Assembly: GCF_014905175.1 (NCBI RefSeq)
Contig: NC_057788.1
Span: forward strand, 22,972,154-23,036,153
Origin: Aphidius gifuensis
Taxonomy: Eukaryota; Arthropoda; Insecta; Hymenoptera; Braconidae
Reading direction: 5' to 3'
Length of the DNA stretch: 64,000 nucleotides
Shown: one piece after another, positions 1-11,499 of the stretch
How the letters are laid out: each line of letters starts with the position of its first letter
Position numbering within the stretch: the stretch's first letter is position 1
Notes under the pieces: model-generated
Databases searched by the model: none
Told to the model about the DNA's origin: nothing
The model's input: only the letters and a program-made list of their open reading frames with translations
Position numbers and translations under genes: made by a program

Positions 1-248
1 ACAACATAAACGTCACAAAATGTTAATTATTAACCACAAGCAATGCATAAAATTTTCACAAATATACAAACAATTATTTTGTAATAATGACAAATAATAA
101 TAATAAATAAAAATTACCCAGGCATTTTAAAACAAATTACTGACATCATAATTTAAAAAAAAAAAAAAAAGCATATATATATATTAGTCATATTTATAAA
201 TATTTATAATAATACTAATAAATTTGTATTTATTTAATTTGTTAACAG

Positions 249-936
249 AACGAGTCTTCGAAGAATGGCACGTCATGAAGAGCCTGAATTTAGTAATGCA
301 AGTATATTGTATAGTATGGAAAAATTTGTAAAAGCAGTCAATGAAATGGAAGAAACAATACTTGTACCATCAAGATTATTAGATCTTGCTGTTGGTGATT
401 CAAATGATACTGTTAGTCAAAAAGGTTTGAGTAACATAAATACAACAATGCCACATACTGATTTATATCGTTTATATAATATTGTCAATAAAATGAAACT
501 TGAATTACTTTGGTCACAAAAATCAACTGATGAAAATAATGATGATGATGATATTGATATTGATGATAGACGTACAACAAAATCATCATCAACATCATTA
601 ACAACAACAACAACATCAACAACATCAACAACATCAACTGATCATGTTAGACTTGGTCATGCACGTTGTCCAAGTACAACATCAATGCAAAGTGTACAAA
701 GTGCATCATCATTAATATCAAGTTCAAGTTCATCAAGTGATACAGATTCAGATGTTGGTATTGAAATTGATTCTGGTATGGAAACTGAAGATACTATTAA
801 TGATAGATATGCAAATCAAGCTGCTGAAAATTTTCGACGTCATTTACATGGTCTTCATCGTAGCATTAAACGTATGACAAATGCTGCTGAATATCTTACA
901 CTCAGATATCAAGCTGATGTTGGTGGACAAGCTTGA
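249..936 (+). CDS. Mid1ip1: MID1-interacting protein 1 / Spot14 family protein (coding 265-936)
   Basis: The 223-residue reading frame starts at the ATG at 265. It sits 16 bases after a good 3' splice site (TTGTTAACAG ending at 248), so the 5' UTR is split and the whole coding region lies in one exon. The N-terminal motif YSMEKFVKAVNEMEETILVPSRLLDL-like (residues ~16-41) and the C-terminal FRRHLHGLHRSIKRMTNAAEYLTLRY-like block (~188-215) match the two conserved ends of the THRSP/MID1IP1 family. Vertebrate members regulate acetyl-CoA carboxylase polymerisation and lipogenesis, and MID1IP1 also binds the microtubule protein MID1. The middle (~85-175) is a low-complexity Asp, Ser and Thr-rich insert built from GAT and ACA/TCA repeats, typical of this genome. 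The assignment to the family is secure. The biochemical role in insects is inferred. Confidence 0.88.
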
Positions 937-3395
937 TTTTATCTTTGTTAGAAAATATATATATATTAATTTACATATATATATACTTTTTTTTTTTTTT
1001 ATTTATTATCCATTTGTCTCGTCTTCTTTGCGTTAATAATTTCAAAATAAATAAAAATAACATTTGAATTAATTACATTTAATATTATTATTATTATTAT
1101 TTTTGATCTTGTCAGTTTTCAAAAAGAAGAAAGAAATTTTTCTTTTTTTTTTTTTACATGAAATAAAATTCAGGGATATATCTTGTAGATTATATTACTT
1201 CAAGTGTATAATATTTAAAAAAAAACGAACTGAGTGGATATTTAAAAAATTAAAAAAAAAAAAAAGTCTGCGAATATATGAATTGTATGAATGGTTAATT
1301 ATTATTATTATTATTATTTTGATGAATGATTATTGAAATATAAAATGAACAACAAAATAAACAAAACAAAAAAAAAAAAAAAAAAATTGTGAAATATGAA
1401 ATGATGAATGTGCAAGTGCGTGATGGTATACATATATGTATTTTTTTTTTTACTTTTTTTTTTTTCTTGTGTAATTAAAGTTTGGATACTATGAATTCAG
1501 GTAATCTACTATTGTAATTGGGTCAATGAATTGTCGTGAATTTTAAATACAAATCTTATAATAACAAGTATGTGATTTATAACACTGGGCTAATAAATTA
1601 TTTGTTTCAATTGTGTGTTACAAAAAATATAAATATCAGACAATAGATAATTGCTGGCTGATTTTTTAATTTAAAACAAAAAAAAATTGAACAATAATTA
1701 ATAATATTAATTTTGATGTTATAAAATATAATTTAAAGCATTACAATTGTATTTGTGAATCTCTCATACATTGACTCAATGACAAAAAAAATTTTGCAAC
1801 AATTGGCCTCGCATTTACAATGTCAAAATTTCACCGACATATTAAAACGTAATATCGCAATACCAATGTTAAATATTTTTCTTTTTTTTTTTTTTATGTT
1901 AAAAGTATAATAATAAATAATAATAAAACTGTATTGTTTACCAAATAAATTTTAAGCTAAGTTTGTGAAAATAAATTTGATTAAATACCACATAAATTGA
2001 CCGTAAAATAATTTATAATTAATTTTTAAAAAAATATGGGCTTGGTCAATTGTATGTAACTATTTACATGTAATTTCTAATATTATTTATTTTTTTATTA
2101 CGACTATGATGCAAAATAATTTAAAGTAAATTAAATATTATATCAAAGATAAAATATTGTATTTACGGTTGCTGGTTTATGTTATTGTACAGAAAAAAAA
2201 AAAAAAATGACAAATTGTATTTGTGCAAACTTTTACAGCAACTAAACTGATAGAATAATTTTTTTTTCCTTTTTGGCTAATAACTAATGACATTTAAAAA
2301 AATTGATGTGTACAAGTAGCATCTTTCAAAAAAATTGGTCTTTATTTTTATTTTGTCAATCATTAACAATTATTAATTATTTTGTAAATATAAAAAAGAC
2401 AGAATAATTGAATTGTATATTAAAATCAAGGTAACAATCACTCTAAGATCTATCATACATATATTTTTTTTTTTTTTTTTTTTTTTTGTATATATACATA
2501 AATTGTAAATAAGAAAAAAAAAAAAAAAAAAACTATTAATAACGAAGCGCCAATTTAATTTATTCACAACTCTGTTGTTTTTTATGAGTTTTTTTTTTTT
2601 TTTCTTTTGTGACCATGAATGTCATCGTAAAATTAATTCTTGTCACTGCTACATATACGCAGTAATAACAACAATCAAATTATAACAAAAGAATCTTTTT
2701 TTTTTCATTTGAAATTATCATTGCTAACAAATCTAAGAAAAGAAAAAAAAAATATATAAATATATACAAAAAAAAAATTCCATATCTCTCCTCTCAATGT
2801 GTCAGCACTTTCACAATAAATCAATTCATTTTTTACTTTGTCCATCAAATAATTCAATTACACAATGATAACAGAAACTTTTAAATTTAAAATACAGTTA
2901 AAAAAGATTAACAGCTACAATAAAATAGTTAAAATAAAAATTATGAATAATAAACATGTGTAGCTTCTTCGGAAGCTCATAAATTTATTTGCATAATTCA
3001 TGTTAATATTGTTTAAATAATATGTATAGCACCGATAAACAAGTTACTAAAGAAAAAAAAAAACGATTTAAAAATAATTGATACTATAAAAAATTTAATT
3101 GGCATTATTGAAGATTTTCCAGAATAAATTTCATTTTTTTTTTTATTTATTAATTAATTGATATTGTAAAAAAGAAAAAAAAATTAATCATTGGTCGTTA
3201 AAATGTTTCATTATTGTTGAAAAAAAATTTATCTTTTTTAAAGATAAATTTCAACTATCATGTACAAATATATTTATGATTAATTTTGTCTACCGTTGAT
3301 AATTCATACTTTTATGACTATAATAAAAATTTAAAAATAAAATTAATTTATCTCTGATATGTACAATGTGAATGAGATGAACAGTGCAATGGAAG

Positions 3396-3429
<34 letters not shown>

Positions 3430-3633
3430 ACTTTTCATCACAGAAAAATAAAAAAATTTTCTAAAAATGGCAATATTCTTTTTTTAAAAAAATTATCTAA
3501 TGTTGTTTTTTAAAATTTGCTCAAATAAATAAGAGCATGATTATTTTGAGTTGAGTTATAAATTTTTGTCTTTTATATACTTTTTTTATATTAATAAAAT
3601 ATATGATGATGATGATTAATTTTAAAAATAAAA
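937..3633. other. AT-rich intergenic region between convergent genes
   Basis: This stretch holds the 3' UTR of the MID1IP1-like gene on the left and that of the shark kinase on the right. It has several A/T homopolymers and scattered AATAAA-like hexamers. I see no conserved coding exon. The short open frames here (for example around 1103-1336 and 2373-2567) encode only Lys, Phe and Ile-rich low-complexity peptides. Confidence 0.6.
3396..3425. repeat. 30-base poly-A run
   Basis: An uninterrupted run of A on the plus strand, the longest homopolymer I noticed in the window. It lies about 200 bp beyond the stop codon of the shark kinase. Its length is likely to be polymorphic or prone to assembly error. 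Confidence 0.9.
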
Positions 3634-6600
3634 TTATTCAATATCAGTATTATCCATTAAATCTGTTAAATTTGCATAGTCAGGATCAGCACTGAATATA
3701 CCAATGAGTTCACTAAAAGTTGGCCGATTTTTTGGCTCATAATCCCAACAACTTTTCATAACTAAATAAATGGGCATTGGACATTTTTCTGGTTTCCGAA
3801 GACGTTCACCTTTTTCTACCAGTTGAGTGACCTAGTTGAAAAAAAGAAAATAATGAAACACTTGGAATTACGAAGCAATAGAAAATTTAATGGAGAAACC
3901 ACTCAACAATGATAAGTAAGTTTTCAGTTAATTAAACAAATAAATTGAGAGTAAAGAAAAAAATAATAATAAATAACTTACATCTGCTCCTTTTCTATCA
4001 CCATAGGGTTGTGCACCATATGAATACATTTCCCAAAGTGTTACACCAAAACTCCAAACATCACTTGCATGTGAGAAAGTACCAAAATTATATGATTCTG
4101 GAGCGTACCATTTAATGGGCCATTTACCACCACGTGTTGCTTTGTAATAATTATTTGCACCAAATGTTCTTGATAAACCAAAATCACTTATTTTTGCTTG
4201 ATTTCTTGATGCCAATAATATATTTCTTGCTGCCAAATCACGATGAACTAATCTCAGCTCTTCTAAATATTTCATTCCTAAAAAAAAAACAAGTAATTTT
4301 ACATAAATACAATCATTTAATAATACTTTGTTAATAAAATATAATTTTTTTTTTTTTTTTTTAGTTACCAGATGCTATTTGTGATGCCCAGAGTTTAAGT
4401 TCAAAATTTGGATTAATTCTGTCTGGAAATTCAAGAAGATAAGCAAGCATTGAACCAAGATGTACAAGTTCTTGTACCATAAGTAAAGGTGGACCTTCAA
4501 AAAATCCAATGAGTTTAACAATACAAGAATGATTAAAATTAATCATAAGTTTTGCTTCACGTAAAAATTCTTCTTTAGTTAAATTATTATCAGTATCACG
4601 TAATGTTTTAATTGCAACTGGTATTGATTCATCATTTGAATTAATATAAATACCCTCATGAACAGCACCAAATTCACCCTCACCTAATACCTCACCAGAT
4701 ATAAGATTATCACCAGGTATAAAATCATGTGAGTGTAATGATGTTTTTAAAGTAATACTTTTTTCAAATACATCGGGTTTTTGTTCATAATTTGTTTCTA
4801 ATTTTGTTGGTGTTATATCCATTTGAAATGCAATATTTGGAAATGACGATGATGATGATGGTGATGATGATATTGATGATGTACCCTCAATACATGATTG
4901 ATTTGTTGAATTTTTTTTTAAGTGAGAATTTTTTTTGAGTGTATTGCCATTGAATATTGATGCTGGCATTTCTGGAACTGGTGGTCTTGGCTCAGGAGGT
5001 ATTGGGTGTACCAAAGGGCCAGGTAAACCATCTGGCATACATCGATAATGCTCAATAACATGCTCAAGTGAAGCAAGATATGGACCATTGTCAATAAATA
5101 AATAATCATTTTTCTTTTTTATTTGAAAATGATAATATTGATTATGAAATATTGCAGTGAGCACATAAGTTCCAGGTAAACGATCACTAAGACGAACTAG
5201 AAATGCTCCTTCTTTCATACCATTTTTTTTAAGAAGATATACAGCTTCATTTCTTACTAATGTACCATGATACCAATCAGATTTTTTTTCTTTTGTTGCA
5301 GGAATTTCATAATTATCTGTAATATTAATTAATGATTAATAATCAATCAGCCAAGATATTTATATAGCTATATGTACTTACGTAATAATTTAACACATTC
5401 TTGATGACCATTTTTTATTGCTAAATCAAGTGGAGTATCATCATCAACTGTTCTTGGATAAACTGGAGCATTCATTGATAATAAAACATTTATTACTTCT
5501 TTTTGTCCTGCACTTGCAGCTTCATGCAATGGTACCATTCCTAATATTGTACAAAAAATCAAGGTAAGATTTTTATATATTTATATATGTTGATAAAATT
5601 TATAAAAAAAATCAACCTGTTTCTGTATGTCTTGCTTGAACATTTGCACCACCCAAAATTAAAAGTTTTGCAGTATTTGGAAGATTATTCTGGCATGCAT
5701 ACTAGAAAATAAAAATTAAAAATAATCACATAAAAATAAATTATCAAATAACAAATTCACAAACAAGACATTGTTGAAATAAAAAAAAATAAAAAAAGAA
5801 AAATGATTTACATTATACAATTTATTTTACCTCAATTTGTTAATACTGTGTTTAATATAAAAAAAAATCCTGCTGCATAACAGGAATAATAGAATAAATT
5901 TAATAATAAATGTGATATTTTTTAAGGTGAAAAAAAAACAGGTAAATAAACTTACATGAAGAGGTGTATATCCAGCTGAATCACGACAATTAACACTGGC
6001 TTTATTTTCAATAAGTTTATTTAAAATATCATCAGCACCAGATTTTGCTGCAAGATGTACTGCAGTTTGACCAAGTTGATTTTTAGCTTCAATACTTCTG
6101 TAGCCACATTTTAATAATTCCGAAACTATTGTGTAATTTCCCTGATGATCAAAAGAAAAAAGAGATAAGTAAAATTTTATATTATTTGTCAAAAGAATAG
6201 TTAATTTATAATTAATTTATATTTGAATAGTTAATATTACTTGTACTGTTGCTCGGTGAAGTAAATTTGTTCTTCCATGTCTTCTAGTGTCATGAGGAGG
6301 AGGTACACCACGACATGGTTTAACAAGTACTATTTCAAGACCATGATTATTTTCCTGATAAAATTCAATAAGTGTATCTAATCCATGAATTGTTCTTTCA
6401 TCCTCTATTAATACGGATATAGAAAAATAAGAAAGGATAATTAATTTTATAAAATAATAAATATATATATTTATTATTTTACTATAAATTACCTATTGAA
6501 AAAAATGCATCTTCAGTGTGTTTTCTAATTTGATAGTGAATAACATTTTGATTAAATAACACAGACAAAACATAATCACCAGTTGATGTGCTACTCTCTC

Positions 6601-6794
6601 TCACAAGAAATGTACCATCTTCATTGTCTGAAAATATATAAAAAAAAAAACACATAATAATATAAAAACTATAAAATCATAATTAGTGTGACAAGATATT
6701 AAATTATCAATTGGTTACCTTGTTGAAGGAGTTGTTCAGCTCCTTCACGTGATAAATTTTCATGAAACCAACATATATCATCGTCTGAGCTCAT
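3634..6794 (-). CDS. Shark: Tyrosine-protein kinase Shark (SH2-ankyrin-SH2-kinase)
   Basis: Nine exons, all GT-AG and phase-consistent: 6719-6794, 6493-6627, 6241-6404, 5956-6141, 5617-5701, 5382-5540, 4369-5316, 3982-4277 and 3634-3831. They give 748 residues. First SH2 ~9-100 (WFHENLSREGAEQLL, GTFLVRES); ankyrin repeats ~105-268 (GQTAVHLAAKSG, GYTPLH, MVPLHEAASAGQKEVI, TPLDLAIKNGHQECV); second SH2 ~283-370 (DWYHGTLVRNEA, GAFLVRLSD); a Pro/Ser-rich linker; kinase ~470-735. The kinase has the glycine loop LGEGEFGAV, the VAIK lysine (~505), HRDLAARN (~596-603), DFG (~616) and a Syk/ZAP70-like KWPIKWYAPES segment, so it looks catalytically intact. Fly Shark is a cytoplasmic non-receptor kinase acting in Draper engulfment signalling and dorsal closure. 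The fly protein is longer as I recall, mainly in the linker. Vertebrates lack a direct ortholog. The start codon follows a short AT-rich leader facing IFT81. Confidence 0.95.
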
Positions 6795-7262
6795 ATTTAA
6801 AAATAATTTATAAAAAAAATTAAAGCTATAAGATTATTTGTCAAACAATAAAAATATTTAATATTTCAGTATTAAATATGACAAGTACATTCTCTGAAAA
6901 CTTAAAACGTCAAAACAGTGGTCTTTATTGTTTTTTTTTTTTTTTTGTTATAATTATGATCATTATTAATTTTGTTGGTTTGTGGTTTAAAGAGGAAATG
7001 TCATTTAGTGTTAGTTCATAAAATAATCGTGTGTAGCGTTAGTGGTGGTTTCTAAAAAACGAGAGAGAGAGAGAAGTTTTTAAAATCAATGTTTCTCTCT
7101 GTTTACTATTGAGGTTACCATGACAACGGAATATCACAACACAATCACAACACGTCAACACGTGAATTTATTTATTTTATTTAGTGAAGTGTTTATATAA
7201 AAAAAGTTTATCAAGTGATTTATTTAATTATTATAAGACAAAATTAATTGAACAATTTAAAA
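6795..7262. promoter_or_regulatory. Shared intergenic promoter region of shark (-) and IFT81 (+)
   Basis: Only 468 bp separate the two divergent start codons, so the promoters of both genes must lie here or overlap the 5' UTRs. It contains a GA-repeat (around 7061-7075), a less AT-rich patch at 7030-7165 and an X-box-like motif at 7114-7127. The patch is closer to IFT81. I cannot place the transcription start sites from sequence alone. Confidence 0.6.
7114..7127 (+). promoter_or_regulatory. X-box-like RFX binding site upstream of IFT81
   Basis: The sequence GTTACCATGACAAC fits the imperfect inverted repeat RYYNYY-AT-RRNRAC bound by RFX-family factors at ciliary genes. It ends 135 bp before the IFT81 start codon, within the distance usual for functional X-boxes. 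The target gene is ciliary, which strongly raises the prior. Binding itself is inferred. Confidence 0.75.
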
Positions 7263-9751
7263 ATGACGGCAGATTTAAAATTAGTTGTCAATGAGTTGAA
7301 TAAATTATTTAAGAAAAATTTTTCATTAACATCTTTTAAGGCTTTGAAATCAATTGATTTATTACAAGTAAAAAAAAAATATATATATTTTATACTTATA
7401 TATATGATTAAATGATGTGTCAATATGATTATTTATATAAATAATAAATAATTAATAATTAAATGTTCACAGGTGTTGAATGATGTTTTGTCAGAAACAA
7501 CAGAAACTCCAAAAGTTGATATGCGAGATGAGAGTCTGGATGTATCAACAGTACGAATTTTATCAATTCTTAGAATATTAAAATATCAACCAAATAAAGA
7601 TCCAACATTATTCAGGTAATAATAATAATTTATTTTATAATATAATCAAGTTTTTAACATTATTTGTAATATAAACAGACAGAGAATTGTTAAAGGTGAT
7701 CAAGAGACAATTTATGAAATTTTAAAATGGTTATTTGCAAATCGAGAAATGATCAAGCAAAGATCATATCTATCAAGATTTTTAGTCAAGGTAAATATAT
7801 TTATAAAATATATTATTTCGAATTTATTAATTAATATTATGATGTTATTTTATACAAGGTTGATGTACCACCTGAATTTTTATCAGATCCAGAAACATTA
7901 GCACTGTATGAACGTTATCAAGGACTCATAGAGGATTTTAAAATGGCTCATAAAGAACGTGAAGCTGGAAAAAAAGGTGGTGAAGCAGCAGCTGAATTAA
8001 AATCAGATCTTAAAGATATGGAAAAAGAACGTGAAGTTATTTTGGATAGAGTTGATAAAATTAAATCAAGAGCAGAATCAAATTTACATTTACTTCAAGC
8101 AGCTCATGAATTACGAGTTGAACGTGATAGAGATCATGAATTATCAATGCAAAAAATACAAGAAAAAGAAACATTATCATCACTTCAGGTAATTAATATT
8201 AAGATTAATTAAATTAATATATGTTTCATTAATTTTTGTTATTTATGTTGTTTAGTTATCAATTCAACGAACTGAGAGAAAACTTGAAATTTTAAAAGAA
8301 GCAAGTGTTGAATTATCATCAGAACTTCTTGAGCAACGTTTAAATGAAGAAGTTATGATATTAACAGCAGTAAGACATGAACGTTTACCAGCTGAATTAA
8401 CATCATTAAAATCTCGTGTTGATGCATTAAAATCAGTATGTAATTCAAATTATGTTGGTCCAGATGAAATAATTAAATTACGTCAAAAACTTGATGCAGC
8501 AGCACGTGAAGTACAAGCACTTGCTGAAGAAACAATTAATCAAGATGGTGTTGAAAAAATGGCACCATTTCGTCAGCAAGCAGCTGCAATATCAAGTTGT
8601 AAAAAAAATACATTAGAACGTTTAGATGAAACAGAAGCTTATTTAACTAATTTAAAAAAAAAATTAGAAGAAAAAAAAGAACAACAAAATGATAATTCAG
8701 TACCAAAAGGTGAAGAGTTAAAAAAATATGTTGCAAGATTAAAAACAAAAAGTTTATTATATAAAAAATGTAGAGGTGAATTGTCAGGACTTAAAGCAGA
8801 AGCAGGAGTATTAAGTAGAACTTTAAGTATAATTGAAGGAAAAATGGCAGGTATAAAAGCAAAAGAAAGTGATGAAAAAGCTGGTGGATTACCTGATGGA
8901 TTTACTGAGGGTACAGCTGTTATGGCAAATATGAAATTGAGCAAAGAAATTGGTGAACTTAAAACTAGAGTAACATCAATATTAACTGGTAATTTTTTTT
9001 TTTTTATAAATAATATATTATATAAAAATTATCTAAAATATAATTAAATAAAATTATAGAATTACAACCACTTAGACAACAAGCTCAGGATATTGAAGAA
9101 AGATATGACAGAGCAAAAAAAAGTCATGAATCAATTGAAACATCAGTGAGAGGTACAATAACAAATCTTTCAAATGAAGTTGAAAGTCTTCAATTACGTG
9201 TTGATAAAGATACTGAAGAAATTAAAAGATTAAAAAATGAAATTATAAAATTCAAAGAGGCACAAGAAAAAATTCAACAAGAAATTAGGGTAACTATTAT
9301 TTTAATGAATTAATATATTTTTCATACCTATTTAATATTATTTAAATATATATTTACTTTTGTTTTTTCAGTTTTATGCAAACCCAGGTGTTGGACAATC
9401 ACTTAGAGATAAACTAAGTGAATCAATAAGTGCAGAAGAAAAGAAACTAAAAGCACTAAAAGCTGAAGAAAAAAATGTCAAGGAACATGGGGAGGAAAAT
9501 AAATATCAAACTAATCAATGGAATAATCTTATATCGTAAGTTTAATTCAGTTAATAATAATATGAAAAATAAATAACGTATAATTATAATTTATTTATAT
9601 AAAAAATAATATTAACTTGTTATTAATTATTAACTTATATTTTTTTGTTTAAAGAATATTTGAAAGTAAACTGCAGCAATTGGAGGAGAACAAACGACGA
9701 GATGGAATTGTCGTTCGTAAAGAAGGTGCTGAAACTTTGATACTGCAATAG
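7263..9751 (+). CDS. IFT81: Intraflagellar transport protein 81 (IFT81)
   Basis: Eight exons with matched phases: 7263-7367, 7473-7615, 7679-7790, 7859-8188, 8256-8988, 9060-9289, 9372-9535 and 9655-9751. They give 637 residues, close to the ~676 of human IFT81. The N-terminal ~120 residues match the calponin-homology-like tubulin-binding module. Examples are the LLQVLNDVLSE, ILKYQPNKDPTLFRQ and RSYLSRFLVKVDVPPEFL segments, the last closely resembling human YLARFLIKLEVPSEFL. From ~130 to the end the protein is nearly continuous coiled coil rich in Glu/Lys (for example ERQ/EKER heptads and LKAEEKNVKEHGEEN), as expected for the IFT74 partner interface. IFT81 with IFT74 carries tubulin in IFT-B trains inside cilia; in insects this mainly concerns sensory neurons. 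Its stop lies 62 bp from that of the oppositely oriented SAM-protein gene. Confidence 0.95.
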
Positions 9752-9813
9752 ATACTTTGAGTACATATTATTTGTATTCATCTTCATATTTTGAATACAC
9801 AAAAGAAGATGAA

Positions 9814-10543
9814 CTAGTAGTATCTCCAACGATACAACAAAGCCAAAGAAAGCCCCAAACCTCCAACAGTTAGCAAGTAAGCCCTCACATTGCGTTGTTT
9901 TTGATCAGCCTAAAAATTATAATGAGCATAAAAACAAATGATAATTGTAAAAGAAAAATATAGTATTTAGTTTTTAATTACCTTGCGAATTTGTGACAAT
10001 AATTGTGAAATATGATACTCGACCTGATCAATTTCATGAAGTGTTGCAATTGTTGCTTGGGCTAAAATTTTACTAGCACGTTCATTTTTATTTTGATTAA
10101 CAATAAAATCATTTGGACTCATTCTTACTCGTTTATTTGCATATGTAAGAAATGCACTTATTAAATGTAAATGTTCTCTTCCTGTTTTTAATATGTCATA
10201 TAAATCTTTAAGCCTGGAATTGAATCATGTCGATATAAGTGTTAATGTTGTTTAGTATTATATACAAAAATAATAGATAAATAGATATTGTTTACCTGTT
10301 ATCATCATTAGAATCAAGTAATTGACGATACTGATTTTTAAGATTAAATTGTTGATACATACTGTCAGCAAGCTCATTACTTGCACCGAGTTTTATAAAA
10401 TCATCTTTTGTTAATTTACCAAGTGCATCGGTTGATATATGACGTTTTTTAAATTCATTAACAATTTCACCAGCACCAAGGCCATCAAGTATTGATGCTG
10501 TTCTTTTTGTAAATCCTAAGGGATCTTCGTAATTAAAACTCAT
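9814..10543 (-). CDS. SAM-domain tail-anchored membrane protein, GASZ/ASZ1-like C-terminal architecture
   Basis: Three exons (10296-10543, 9982-10213, 9814-9909) join in phase to give 191 residues. Residues ~15-75 read as a SAM domain (LGAGEIVNEFKKRHISTDALGKLTKDDFIKLG). A helical region follows (~80-160, including QATIATLHEIDQVEYHISQL). A C-terminal hydrophobic segment (~170-186, YLLTVGGLGLSLALLY) ends in RWRYY, the pattern of a tail-anchored protein. This order (SAM, coiled coil, C-terminal anchor) resembles the last part of the piRNA-pathway mitochondrial protein GASZ/ASZ1. The ankyrin repeats of that family are absent, and no exon that could encode them is visible upstream, where repeat DNA begins. 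The GASZ link is architectural and tentative; it could be an unrelated insect family. The splice model itself is strong. Confidence 0.8.
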
Positions 10544-11011
10544 TGTTACTTGTTTGTTATTAGACTTTTATTTTGTTATTTTTTTTGATAAAACTGTATG
10601 CAAACAAGATCTTTTATTGTTGTCGTTCACGACAGCACGACAGTACAAATGTTAGCTTAACCTAAGAAAAAAAAAACAATTAGAGGTAATTAGAAAGAAC
10701 AGTTCGCATGCGCGGGTGTAAATTATACTTGCGAGAGGCGACACCATAGGGCAGGCTTTAATTTGAATCGCCTATTATATAATACTAAGTTATCAAATGC
10801 GTTAAACAAGCAATTATTATTAAATATTATATTAAAAATAAAAAAAACAATTTAACACTTCGAAATATTTCTGTAACAGGTATTGGATAAACAAAATAAA
10901 GAATTTAATATGTTTTTTTCTATATAAAAAATACTTATTAATTGATTTCTTTTTATTTACCTAGTCCCAATTAGTTATTAATGCTAAAAAAATAATAATA
11001 GTAATTTAGAG
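10544..11011. other. Upstream region of the SAM-protein gene
   Basis: About 470 bp between the start codon and the repeat element. The part at 10600-10770 is less AT-rich and likely contains the promoter, including a CGCATGCGC core at 10705-10713. The rest, 10780-11011, is plain AT-rich sequence with no feature I can name. Confidence 0.5.
10705..10713. promoter_or_regulatory. NRF1/Ewg-like palindromic site CGCATGCGC
   Basis: The near-palindrome CGCATGCGC matches the core of the NRF-1 site (consensus close to YGCGCAYGCGCR), bound in insects by the homolog Erect wing. It is 162 bp upstream of the SAM-protein start codon, in the only GC-rich patch nearby. Such sites are common in housekeeping and mitochondrial gene promoters. 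Binding is inferred. Confidence 0.4.
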
Positions 11012-11410
11012 AATACCTCCTTGCTCATTCTATAATCCTAATACAAATCTAAGATTTTTCCACAAATTTTTTGAAATTTGATAGAAAAAAAATTTTTCGA
11101 GTATCAGGAACATAGAATGAGCAAGGAGGTATTTTGAAAAATATGAAATACCTCTTTGCTCATTCTATGTTCCGGATACTCAAAAATTTTTTTTTCTATC
11201 AAATTTCAAAAAATTTGTGAAAAAATCTTAGATTTGTATTAGGAACATAGAATAAGCAAAGAGGTATTTCATATTTTTGAAAATACCTCCTTGCTCATTC
11301 TATGTTCCTGATACTCGAAAATTTTTTTTTCTATTAAATTTCAAAAATTTTATGGAAAAAAATATTTTCGAGTATCAGGAACATAGAATGAGCAAGGAGG
11401 TATTTTTAAA
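11012..11410. repeat. Fold-back left terminus: three alternating inverted modules
   Basis: Three successive palindromic units begin near 11012, 11146 and 11282. Each starts with AATACCTC(C/T)TTGCTCATTC and ends with its reverse complement (GAGCAAGGAGGTATT and variants near 11120-11135, 11250-11265 and 11390-11405). A poly-T/A core with AAATTTCAAAAA lies between. Each unit could fold into a long hairpin. The second is the reverse of its neighbours in its TTAGATTTGTATTAGGAAC part, matching the outer TIR. Confidence 0.75.
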
Positions 11411-11499
11411 AAATTTTTTTTTTTTTTAAATTTCAAAAAATTTGTGGGAAAAATTTTCGAGTATCAGGATCATAAAATGAGCAAAGAGGTATTCGATAT

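Noticed and set aside
1103..1336. 77-codon open frame on the plus strand after the MID1IP1-like gene
   Set aside because: Lys, Phe and Ile-rich low-complexity peptide from AT-rich 3' UTR; no start context and no family resemblance.
5827..6192. A stand-alone small protein at this ORF
   Set aside because: It is an ankyrin exon of shark (5956-6141) with intron translated at both ends.
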